Shown here one piece after another: positions 7,831 to 15,400 of a DNA stretch of 23,195 bases. The translations under genes were made by a program, and so were the position numbers. The DNA is from Prevotella sp. UBA3294. GTDB lineage: Bacteria > Bacteroidota > Bacteroidia > Bacteroidales > Bacteroidaceae. The stretch lies in contig DETG01000003.1 in NCBI GenBank assembly GCA_002361535.1, positions 1 through 23,195 on the forward strand. The letters run 5' to 3'. Each line of letters opens with the position of its first letter. The first letter of the stretch is position 1. The notes under the pieces were generated by a model, which was given only the letters and a program-made list of their open reading frames with translations, had not been told where the DNA came from and searched no databases.

Positions 7831-8838
7831 ATGATCAACATGTCTGCATGGATCGACGAGGTGATCCAAAAGAAAGAGGTGACGGCGGTGCCTATCATGA
7901 CACACCCCGGCATCGAGTTAGACGGGCACAGCGTGCGCGAAGCCGTCACCAACGGCAACGTGCATCATCAGGCCATCATGCGCCTCACCCGTGAGTTTCC
8001 CAGTGCCATGGCTACGACGATTATGGATCTCACCGCCGAGGCCGAGTGCTTTGGGGCCGACATCGTCTTCTCCGACGTAGCCGTACCTGCCGTGACAGGA
8101 CACCTGCTGAAGGATGTGCACGACATCGAGGCACTCCAGGTGCCCTCCCTGCAGTCGGCACGTATCCCCGCCTATCTGAAGGCGAACCTGCTGACGGCAC
8201 GCGCCCTCCACGACCGTCCGCTCCTCGGCGGATGTATCGGCCCGTTCTCGTTGGCAGGACGGCTCTACGACATGTCGGAAATCATGATCCTCATCTACGA
8301 GCATCCCGATGCCGCCCACCTGCTGTTAGAGAAATGCACGCAGTTCATCCTGAAATACTGTCAGGCACTGAAGGCCACAGGAACCAACGGTGTGGTGATG
8401 GCAGAGCCCGCCGCCGGACTGCTGAGCAATGCTGACTGCCTGCAGTTCTCTTCCCGTTATGTGAAGACCATTGTGGAGCAGGTACAGGATGATACCTTCA
8501 CCGTGGTGCTGCACAACTGCGGGAATACGGGGCACTGCACACAGGCTATGGTGGCCACGGGGGCCGCTGCCTATCATTTCGGAAACAAATGCGACATGGC
8601 GGAGGTGATCAAAGAGGTGCCGCCCACCGCCCTCGCCATGGGGAATATCGACCCCGTGTCGGTGTTTAAGGACGGCACGCCGGAGGGGATGCAGACTGCC
8701 GTCCGAAACCTCTTGGAGAAGATGAAGCCCTACCCCAACTTCGTGCTCTCCTCCGGATGCGACACCCCGCCACATACCCCCATCGCCCATATCCGCGCCT
8801 TCTTTGAAGCCTTAGACGATTACAACAGCTATTGCTGA
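7831..8838 (+). CDS. Uroporphyrinogen decarboxylase-fold corrinoid methyltransferase (MtaA/CmuA type)
   Basis: A 335-aa cytosolic TIM-barrel protein of the UroD/MtaA superfamily. The zinc-binding pattern of the methyltransferase branch is visible: H228-x-C230 in LHNCGNTG and C310 in SSGCDTPP. True HemE enzymes lack this H-x-C...C set, which argues against heme synthesis. Family members move methyl groups between a corrinoid protein and a thiol such as coenzyme M or homocysteine; the substrates here are unknown. The start may be 7831 (MINMSAWIDEV) or 7840 (MSAWIDEV). The stop is 3 nt before the next gene, a MetH-reactivation-like protein, so the two are almost certainly co-translated and both point to corrinoid chemistry. 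No corrinoid-binding protein or cobalamin riboswitch is in the window. Confidence 0.85.
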   Translation: MINMSAWIDEVIQKKEVTAVPIMTHPGIELDGHSVREAVTNGNVHHQAIMRLTREFPSAMATTIMDLTAEAECFGADIVFSDVAVPAVTGHLLKDVHDIEALQVPSLQSARIPAYLKANLLTARALHDRPLLGGCIGPFSLAGRLYDMSEIMILIYEHPDAAHLLLEKCTQFILKYCQALKATGTNGVVMAEPAAGLLSNADCLQFSSRYVKTIVEQVQDDTFTVVLHNCGNTGHCTQAMVATGAAAYHFGNKCDMAEVIKEVPPTALAMGNIDPVSVFKDGTPEGMQTAVRNLLEKMKPYPNFVLSSGCDTPPHTPIAHIRAFFEALDDYNSYC

Positions 8839-8841
8839 GAA

Positions 8842-9510
8842 ATGACTACCAAGGAACTGACATACGATATGTTAGGTATCACTGCCGCTGATCTCTATGA
8901 ACAGATGGGCTACCATGGTGCGATGCCCGATGCTGCCGTGGTATCAGAGACACATCGTATCGTGGATGAGGTAAGAGCCTTTCTCCGCGCCCGCTACTGC
9001 TTCTTCGTGACGAGGGATCCCCTTCCCGCCATCTTCTCCTTGGGGAAGATCATCGGGCACCAGCTCAGGGGCAGCGAGGCCTACACCTTATTTATATGTA
9101 CCGCGGGCATGGAGTTCGAATCCTACCAGCAACAGCTCAAAAGCCAAGGCGACCTCCTGCGCGTGTTCATTGCCGATGCCTTAGGCAGTGTGATCGCTGA
9201 GAGATGTGCCGACCAGATGGAAACGGCATTACAGCAGTCCATCGACAAGCTCGACTGGCACCACACCAACCGCTTCTCCCCCGGCTACTGCGGCTGGCAT
9301 GTCGGCGAGCAGCAGCAACTTTTCGCCCGCTTCCCCTCAACGTGTGGTGTCACCCTCACCGACAGTTCCCTCATGGTCCCCATCAAATCCGTGAGCGGCA
9401 TCATCGGCATAGGAGCGCAGGTGCGCCACTTAGACTACTCCTGCGGTCTCTGCGATTTCAAGCAGTGCTTTAAAAGGAAAACAAGAGAACAACATCTATC
9501 GAACGGATAA
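8842..9510 (+). CDS. Stand-alone MetH reactivation-domain-like protein with C-terminal cysteine cluster
   Basis: A 222-aa protein resembling the SAM-binding activation domain of cobalamin-dependent methionine synthase. The RxxxGY signature appears as RFSPGY (144-149), followed by LTDSSLMVPIKSVSGIIGIG, the equivalent of the LTES...SVSG stretch of MetH. In MetH this domain reductively remethylates oxidised cob(II)alamin with SAM. Here it is a separate protein and ends with CGLCDFKQC (C201-x2-C204-x4-C209) followed by a basic tail, which could bind a metal or an iron-sulfur centre. It follows the methyltransferase gene after 3 nt. My inference is that it reactivates the corrinoid protein served by that methyltransferase. 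The match is to the core motifs only, since the N-terminal 120 residues are not distinctive. Confidence 0.75.
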   Translation: MTTKELTYDMLGITAADLYEQMGYHGAMPDAAVVSETHRIVDEVRAFLRARYCFFVTRDPLPAIFSLGKIIGHQLRGSEAYTLFICTAGMEFESYQQQLKSQGDLLRVFIADALGSVIAERCADQMETALQQSIDKLDWHHTNRFSPGYCGWHVGEQQQLFARFPSTCGVTLTDSSLMVPIKSVSGIIGIGAQVRHLDYSCGLCDFKQCFKRKTREQHLSNG

Positions 9511-9522
9511 AACAGAACTACT

Positions 9523-10032
9523 ATGAAGTACCAGCATTTCATTCTCGCAGCCCTTTTCCTGTCAGGAATCACAGGCTGTCATTCATCCAGCAAGTCCGAA
9601 GAAACGAAAGAACATGCACCTGTAACCACCGCCGTGGAAGATTCCATGGCGAAGGAAATCGCTGCACCGGCGGAAGAAGCTGTCAGCGAGCAGGAGATAC
9701 AGGCCCAGAGAACTTTCTTAGAGACCTTCTACAGCGGATTGGACGAGTCCTTCGAGCCCGACTATGTGAAGCAGTTCATCACACCCAACGCCCGGCAGAT
9801 CCTAAGCGACGGATATGAGTTCGACTGCGATGGGGGCGACTGCCTCGCCATCTGGCTCTTTACCTACGAAGGGGGTGGCGACACAGGACCCTGTCTGTCG
9901 CGCACCATCAAGCCACTGGGCACGAACAAATTCCTTGTCACCCACCAATACGAAGGTGAAGAATACAACGTTCTTCTGACCCTCATCAAGGAAGGAGACA
10001 CCTACAAAATTGACAACATCGAGAAACAGTAA
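9523..10032 (+). CDS. Small lipoprotein of unknown function
   Basis: A 169-aa predicted lipoprotein. Its signal sequence ends in the lipobox LSGITGC, with the lipidated cysteine at residue 19. A low-complexity Ser/Glu/Ala linker (about 20-62) follows, then a folded part beginning QRTFLETFYSGL and ending DTYKIDNIEKQ. The C-terminal part resembles the small NTF2/DUF3828-like domains seen in Bacteroidales lipoproteins, with FLETFYSGL near the front and YKIDNI at the end, but I cannot assign a family firmly. It starts 12 nt after the reactivation-like gene and is probably the last gene of that transcript. A functional link to corrinoid chemistry is not evident. Confidence 0.75.
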   Translation: MKYQHFILAALFLSGITGCHSSSKSEETKEHAPVTTAVEDSMAKEIAAPAEEAVSEQEIQAQRTFLETFYSGLDESFEPDYVKQFITPNARQILSDGYEFDCDGGDCLAIWLFTYEGGGDTGPCLSRTIKPLGTNKFLVTHQYEGEEYNVLLTLIKEGDTYKIDNIEKQ

Positions 10033-10043
10033 GGGGCATAAAT

Positions 10044-10067
10044 AAGCCATCGGGCTTCCCGCTTTTT
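10044..10067 (+). terminator. Probable terminator of the methyltransferase-lipoprotein cluster
   Basis: AAGCC (10044-10048), loop ATCG and GGCTT (10053-10057) form a 5-bp stem; CCCGC and a T5 run (10063-10067) follow. An alternative CGGG/CCCG stem (10051-10061) sits directly against the T-run. It starts 11 nt after the lipoprotein stop. The stem is short, so confidence is moderate. Confidence 0.45.
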
Positions 10068-10222
10068 CGCCATTCGCATATCAAAATGGAGTAGATATAT
10101 TTAACGACACTCCTATTCTGGAATTTTTTAAAAAGGTAAAAAGGTAAATTACAATTATACAATGCCATTTGCAAGCATGATGCTATAGGCTTTCATTGGA
10201 ACGTTTTCGTTAAGCCAGATGA

Positions 10223-10249
10223 GCAAAGTGAAGCTTGCTTCAACTTTGC
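10223..10249. other. Bulged hairpin around AAGCTT
   Basis: GCAAAGT-GAAGC (10223-10234), a TT loop and GCTTC-A-ACTTTGC (10237-10249) form a 12-bp stem with one bulged A. A related AAGCTTGC-centred palindrome occurs at 17939-17953 next to another gene end. Confidence 0.55.
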
Positions 10250-10294
10250 CATGGCGAGAAAAGGTAGGATGTAATCCAACTATACAGTTTTTAC

Positions 10295-10404
10295 GTCCAA
10301 AGTAGAGTCTGATTGCCTTGAAAACAGAGTCTGATTGCGTTCAAAGTAAAGCCTACTTAATGTTTACGTAGAGTCTACTTAACGTTTACGTAGAGTCTAA
10401 TTGT
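10295..10404. repeat. Five contiguous 22-bp tandem repeats
   Basis: The units are 10295-10316, 10317-10338, 10339-10360, 10361-10382 and 10383-10404, all exactly 22 bp with no spacers. The shared core on the plus strand is AGAGTCT (or AAGCCT in unit 3), preceded by either TCAAAGT-like or TTTACGT-like bases and followed by GATTGC or ACTTAA. The units therefore look like mosaics of alternating half-modules. Weaker partial copies may extend on both sides. The 22-bp period is about two helical turns. Confidence 0.8.
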
Positions 10405-10442
10405 GAGTGAAAAATAGTTCCTTTGCAGTATGGAAAAATTTT

Positions 10443-10480
10443 CAGTAATTAATACTGTTTTTGTGAGCCAATCTTCACAA
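10443..10480. other. Two adjacent palindromes next to the right inverted-repeat arm
   Basis: CAGTA-attaa-TACTG (10443-10457) is followed by T5, giving a short terminator-like shape on the plus strand. TTGTGA (10461-10466) pairs with TCACAA (10475-10480) across an 8-nt loop that abuts the arm at 10479. Either could shape the 3' end of the minus-strand beta-helix gene, whose stop lies at 10508. Confidence 0.4.
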
Positions 10481-10507
10481 TTTACCAATTTACCTTTTTA
10501 AACTTTT

Positions 10508-12331
10508 TCATTCACCATTCCTCCGGATGATCATGTGGGGCCCTGGCTTGTTATACCCGAAGCTGCCAGGAACCATCTGGTTGTCCTCCACGGTGAAGCC
10601 GTCGGTGGCCTCATCGAAGTAGATGCAGAAGGCGCGGGAGTTGGTGGCATAGGGTGCCTTGACGGGCGCACCGATGCGGTTGCGGCGGATAACGGAGCCG
10701 GGCTGGTTGCTCAGGGTGTAGATGCCGCCGGTGTCGTAGAGCTGCTTGGCATAGTCATAGACATGGTTGCCCTCGATGCGGTTGTTACGCATGCCACTCT
10801 CAAGGGCCGTCCATCCCCACCCCACGCAGATGCCCGAATAGTTCAGGTCTGACACGTCGTTGTTCAGGATCTTCACATTGCGCACGTAGCCGGCGCCGAT
10901 GCCCACGGCTCCCCAGTCTTCCGTCGTGACATGACGAATCTCGTTGTCGCAGATGGTGATGCCGTCGCAGATGTCCTCCTCATGCTTTGGTGAATAGGGT
11001 ACATGAGTTTCGAAGCCCTGGTCGGGGAAGGTGCCCACGAGGATGGGCGTGCCGCCGATGTGGTGGAATGAGCAGTTGCGCACGACAGAGCGGCATACGC
11101 TCTTCTCCATGTCAAGGCCCGTGGCGGCGAGGTTCTCGAAGTGGCAGCCGTCGAACACGATATCGTCGGCATAGCTCACTTTCACAGCGGCATCGGGACG
11201 TTCGATCCACGCCTGGTTCTCTAACTCTGCCTTCTCGGGCAGTCCGGGCTCCTGCAGCTTATAGGCATCGATGAGGGGGAATCCGCCTTGCAGCGTGACA
11301 TGTCCCTGCTGCGAGGGGCGCGTCCAGGCTGCATTCATGATGTTCACGTCCTCAAAGCGGATGTGGTGCACGCGCCGCTCGGGTGTTCCACAGATGTGGA
11401 TGAGCGTTTTAAGCACGGGTGCAAAAGGCCATGTGAAGAACTCATCCAGCGACTGTAGGATTTCGGCATCGTAAGGATAATAATATACACGGCCCGAGGG
11501 ATAGTCCTGATACCACTCTCCCGGCTCGTCTAACAGCTCTAATGCGTTCTGCAGACAGAACGACGAACTACCTTTCTCGCCGTTGATGACAGGCTGAGGC
11601 CACGGGTGTTCAAACTCCAACTGACTCTCGGGTTCGTGGAACGAGACGATGGTGGAGTCACCCATCACCTGCATGTCTTTCACACGCAGGATGGCCATGG
11701 CCCACCGCTGGTGCACCACCATCTCCAAGAGGTTGGCCTTTCGGAGGTCTTGACGTGGTGTGGGAATGGTGATAGTGCGCTCTTTCGCGTTGAAATTGAG
11801 CATCCGTTCCATCCTGACAGAGGGTGTCTGGATAGCCGATTCACAGCCATCGACGTAGAATGTACCGAACTGCGTGGCCATACGCCCATGACCCAACTGT
11901 CGGAACCAGAGGATGCGGTTGCCCACACGCGGTGCCTCCGCCGTCCAGATCTTGTCACGCAGGACTGGTGCCACGCGCTCGTCATCGCAGCCACGTGTCC
12001 ATTTCTCGATCCTGACACCGCCACTGAGTATGGCAGCCCCCCGGATGATGGTGGGTGATGCCTCGGTGCCGCTGTCTTCGGGACGGATGAAGATGGGGCG
12101 TTGCAGCAGGTAAGTGCCAGGCTCGATATGGATACGGATGCCTCCCTCAGCCTCAGGACGTTTCAGGCGCCGCCACTCGCGTGCCTGTCGCAGAGCCTGC
12201 TCCACTGTTGACAGCGGCTGCTGGCGTGTTCCTGCATTCCTGTCGTTTCCGTCTGCTGCCACAAAAATATCTCCCGCCATCATCTGGAGATGACAGACGA
12301 GGATCATCAATATCCATCCTGTTCTTTTCAT
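10508..12331 (-). CDS. Secreted right-handed beta-helix protein, possible GH141-like glycosidase
   Basis: A 607-aa protein with a signal peptide (MKRTGWILMILVCHLQMMAG) followed by GDIFVAADGNDRNAGTRQQP, the usual opening of secreted parallel beta-helix proteins (xVxxxGnDxNxGT...P). A mid-region with ILSGGVRIEKWT and a C-terminal run of Asn-rich rungs (ITICDNEI, VKILNNDVSDLNYSGICVG, NRIEGNHVYDYAKQLYDTGGIYT) complete the fold. This layout resembles GH141-type fucosidase/xylanase proteins, but I cannot identify catalytic acids with certainty. It is likely exported and may act on plant or host glycans. I chose the ATG at 12331 because it starts the signal peptide and lies 19 nt after a -7 box; the open frame extends to 12442 without a plausible leader. 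No SusC/SusD pair or regulator is adjacent. Confidence 0.82.
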   Translation of the reverse strand: MKRTGWILMILVCHLQMMAGDIFVAADGNDRNAGTRQQPLSTVEQALRQAREWRRLKRPEAEGGIRIHIEPGTYLLQRPIFIRPEDSGTEASPTIIRGAAILSGGVRIEKWTRGCDDERVAPVLRDKIWTAEAPRVGNRILWFRQLGHGRMATQFGTFYVDGCESAIQTPSVRMERMLNFNAKERTITIPTPRQDLRKANLLEMVVHQRWAMAILRVKDMQVMGDSTIVSFHEPESQLEFEHPWPQPVINGEKGSSSFCLQNALELLDEPGEWYQDYPSGRVYYYPYDAEILQSLDEFFTWPFAPVLKTLIHICGTPERRVHHIRFEDVNIMNAAWTRPSQQGHVTLQGGFPLIDAYKLQEPGLPEKAELENQAWIERPDAAVKVSYADDIVFDGCHFENLAATGLDMEKSVCRSVVRNCSFHHIGGTPILVGTFPDQGFETHVPYSPKHEEDICDGITICDNEIRHVTTEDWGAVGIGAGYVRNVKILNNDVSDLNYSGICVGWGWTALESGMRNNRIEGNHVYDYAKQLYDTGGIYTLSNQPGSVIRRNRIGAPVKAPYATNSRAFCIYFDEATDGFTVEDNQMVPGSFGYNKPGPHMIIRRNGE

Positions 12332-12350
12332 CTGTTCGTTTGTTTTGTTG

Positions 12351-12358
12351 CAAATATA
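12351..12358 (-). promoter_or_regulatory. Likely -7 box of the beta-helix gene
   Basis: TATATTTG read on the minus strand matches TAnnTTTG and lies 19 nt before the ATG at 12331. No good TTTG is found 19-21 nt further upstream, so only the -7 half is supported. It decides against the longer frame that begins at 12442. Confidence 0.5.
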
Positions 12359-12407
12359 AGTATTATTTTTGAGAAAAGAGGCACTCGTCCGGAAAATATC
12401 AAATAAA

Positions 12408-12439
12408 TTTGGCATTTCGCTCACTTCTTCGTAACTTTG
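12408..12439 (+). promoter_or_regulatory. Bacteroidetes-type promoter of the tandem TldD/PmbA gene
   Basis: TTTG (12408-12411), a 20-nt spacer and TAACTTTG (12432-12439) fit the consensus exactly, 34 nt before the ATG at 12474. It lies back to back with the beta-helix gene's -7 box. Confidence 0.7.
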
Positions 12440-12473
12440 CATAATGAACGGATAATTTCAACATCATCAAATC

Positions 12474-15400
12474 ATGAAAAGATTATTTGGAGGACTGTTA
12501 GCTTGTATGCTGCTGACAACGGTACAGGCGCAGGAAACAGATGCTTTGCTGCCCACCCTACGTGACGAGCTGTCGTATGACATGCGCCAGCTGCAACAGC
12601 AGGAGGTGAAACCCTACTATATGAGTCTGCGCGTGGAGGACATGTACAGAGCCACCGTGGTGAGTAATTTCGGAGTAACCCTTGGACAGGACGAACAGAG
12701 ATCGCGAACGGTGGTTCCACAGGTGCGCCTGGGCAGTAAAGAACTGGATAACTACAAATACGACACGCAGAACGGTTCGCGTGCGGAATCGATTCCCATG
12801 GATGATGCAGCGGTAGAAGGAATCCGCGCCTGTATCTGGGAGGCTACACTCGACCGCTACAACCAAGCCCTGCGGAACTATAAGCAAGCGGTGTCGCGTG
12901 CTGCCACCAGTGTGGCTGCCGAGGATAAGGCGCCGTGTTTCTCGGCTGCTCCCCAGGAGCACTACTATGAAGCACCGGTACAGGGAAAAGCCTTGCATCT
13001 TGACCGTGCAGAATGGGAGAAACGGCTCAATGCAGTGGCCGCCGTATTTCGTCAGGATCCCGCCTTGTCGGAAGGAGTGGCGCAGTTGGAATATTCCGTC
13101 ACACGTTCGTATTTCCTGAATACCGAGGGAACAGAAGTGGTGCAGAACCGTGTGGCCGCCCGCGTGATGCTCTCTGCCATGGTCATCGCTGCCGATGGCA
13201 TGGAGCTGCCGCTCTATCATGATTTCTTCGCCTTGGATATCGACAGTCTGCCCTCCACGGAGGTGATGGTGCAGCATGCCCGCGACATGGTGAGACGGAT
13301 GCGTACCCTGAAAGATGCTCCCGTTGCCAACCCTTATACTGGTCCTGCCATTCTCTCGGGAGCCGCCAGCGGCGTGTTCTTCCATGAGATCTTCGGGCAC
13401 CGGCTGGAAGGGCATCGAATGAAGCAGGGTGGTGAGACCTTCAAAAACATGGTGGGGAAGGCGGTGCTGCCCTCCTCTTTCCAGGTGTTCAGCGATCCCA
13501 CCCTCCGCCATTATGCCGGTACTGATCTCAACGGCTGTTATCTCTACGACAGTGAGGGTGTGAAGGCACGCAGGGTAGATAATGTGGTGAACGGCGTGCT
13601 CCGTGAGTTCCTGATGAGCAGGGTGCCCTTAGATGGTTTCCCGCAGTCGAACGGTCATGGACGTGCCGTTGTCCCCAACGACCCGGTATCCCGACAGTCG
13701 AACCTCATCGTGGAATCCACCCAAACCTATACCGATGCCCAGCTGCGGGAGATGCTCAAGGCTGAGGCCAAACGACAGGGCAAGGACTACGGCTATTTCT
13801 TCAATACCGTTACCAGCGGCTACACGCTGACGGGTGAGGGCGGCAGTCTGAACTCCTTCAACGTCACCCCCATCGAGGTATATCGCATCTATGTGGATGG
13901 CCGTCCCGATGAGTTGGTGCGCGGCGTTGACCTCATCGGTACACCGCTGTCGATGTTCTCGCATATTGCGGCAGCAGGCCAAGGACATACGGTGTTCACA
14001 GGGATGTGCGGTGCGGAGTCGGGATGGGTGCCTGTGACAGCTTCCTCTCCTGCTATCTTCGTCAATCAGATAGAGACACAACGTCGCCAGAAAGCACAGG
14101 TGACACCACCGGAGCTGTCGGCACCACCATTCGATGACACGGCACTGACAGCGGAGACTGCTTCGATGGCACCCACCGATCGCTTGATTTTCTCTGCCAT
14201 GCAGAAGGAGATGAAACGTTCGAAAGACAGCCTGTGTATCGAAGGATATCCACGACCCTTCTACCTTTCGTATATCATGAACCGTTTCCGCTCGTTCCGT
14301 ATCGTAGGGGAACTGGGAGGGATCTCCGTGAACAATGCCATCCCCTGGCACCTGACAGGAAACACGCAGGTGTTAGTGGGCGACTATCACCGTCATAGCG
14401 GAGGACAATACTCACGGGTGAGTGTTCCGCAGGAGGCAGATATCCCCATGATTCGTCGCGGATTCTGGGGTGCCAGTGATGCCGTGTATAAGGTGGGACT
14501 GAACCTTTATGCCAACAAAATGAACAACCTGGAGAACAACCCACTGCCAAGGGTACTGGATATCATCCCTGACAAGCAGCCGGTGAAGCCCGTCACTTTT
14601 GTGCAATCGCTGGACAACAGCTACCAGGTGAACCGTGAGAAATTAGCAGACCTGGCCCGCGAGCTCTCCGCCATATTCAAGGACTATCCCGACCTGACAG
14701 GCACCAGCGTAAGCATCGACGGGGCAGAGATGGAGACCTATCGCACCACCAGTGAGCAGGTGAACATCAAACTGCCCGACAGCTACGTGAGCATCACGGC
14801 AAGGGCAACACTAAGAGACACCTTGGGACTGAGTCAGTCGGACCAACTTACATTGCACTACCGCACTCCTGCCGAGATCCCCTCCACAGAGAGTCTCCGC
14901 GAACAGATCCATTCCTTCGCCAAAGACTTGGTGGCCCTGAAGAATGCTCCCGAGTTAGAGGACTACTACAAAGGACCTGTGCTCTATCAAGGGGCGGTAG
15001 TGGCATCGATCTTCCAACAGAACCTGTTGGAAAACAACGGAATCTATGCACGGCAGATGACGAGGCTGAACACCACCTCGATAGGACGAAAACTGAACAA
15101 AGAGGTGATGGATAAGCGATTCACGATCCTGAACTATACCGACAGGACATCCTATCACGGTGTTCCGCTGACAGGCTTCTACCCCATCGATGCCGATGGC
15201 ATCAAGCCCGAGCCCGTCATCCCCATCGTAGAGAAAGGAATCCTGAAGACGATGCTGAACGGCACCACACCCTCGGAATATTCCAAACAGTCAACAGGCA
15301 GTACGCGCTTTACCGGTATCAACGGGTCCCGCACAACCACCACTTCCATCGGCACCTTACATGTGATGGCCGACAAGGCGCTGAAGGAAGAGAAGATGTT

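Larger units (their letters stand above)
10127..10502. mobile_element. 376-bp noncoding block bounded by 24-bp inverted repeats (MITE-like candidate)
   Basis: The arms at 10127-10150 and 10479-10502 are inverted copies matching at 22 of 24 bases, each starting TTTAAAAAGGTAAA when read inward. The two mismatches are adjacent (positions 15-16 of the arm). The outermost TTTAAA is self-complementary, so it could instead be a target-site duplication. The inside is AT-rich with no credible ORF. It holds a bulged hairpin (10223-10249), five 22-bp tandem units (10295-10404) and two palindromes near the right arm. No transposase is present. The block fills most of the only gene-free stretch longer than 300 bp in the window (10033-10507). 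Mobility is inference; it could also be an intergenic regulatory or RNA-coding unit. Confidence 0.5.

Noticed and set aside
7831..8838. HemE, uroporphyrinogen decarboxylase proper
   Set aside because: The H-x-C...C zinc set belongs to the methyltransferase branch, and the neighbour is a cobalamin-reactivation-like gene, not a heme gene.
10295..10404. CRISPR array
   Set aside because: The 22-bp units are contiguous with no spacers, and no cas gene is present.
10127..10502. Complete insertion sequence
   Set aside because: There is no transposase ORF and too little length, so at most it is a nonautonomous element.
12332..12442. In-frame upstream extension of the beta-helix gene
   Set aside because: It would bury the signal peptide and crosses the -7 box at 12351-12358, so it is most likely upstream of the transcription start.
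12558..13511. 317-aa minus-strand open frame inside the tandem TldD gene
   Set aside because: It lies fully antisense to a protein with clear TldD motifs, and its translation (His/Arg-rich, no domain) looks like an antisense shadow.
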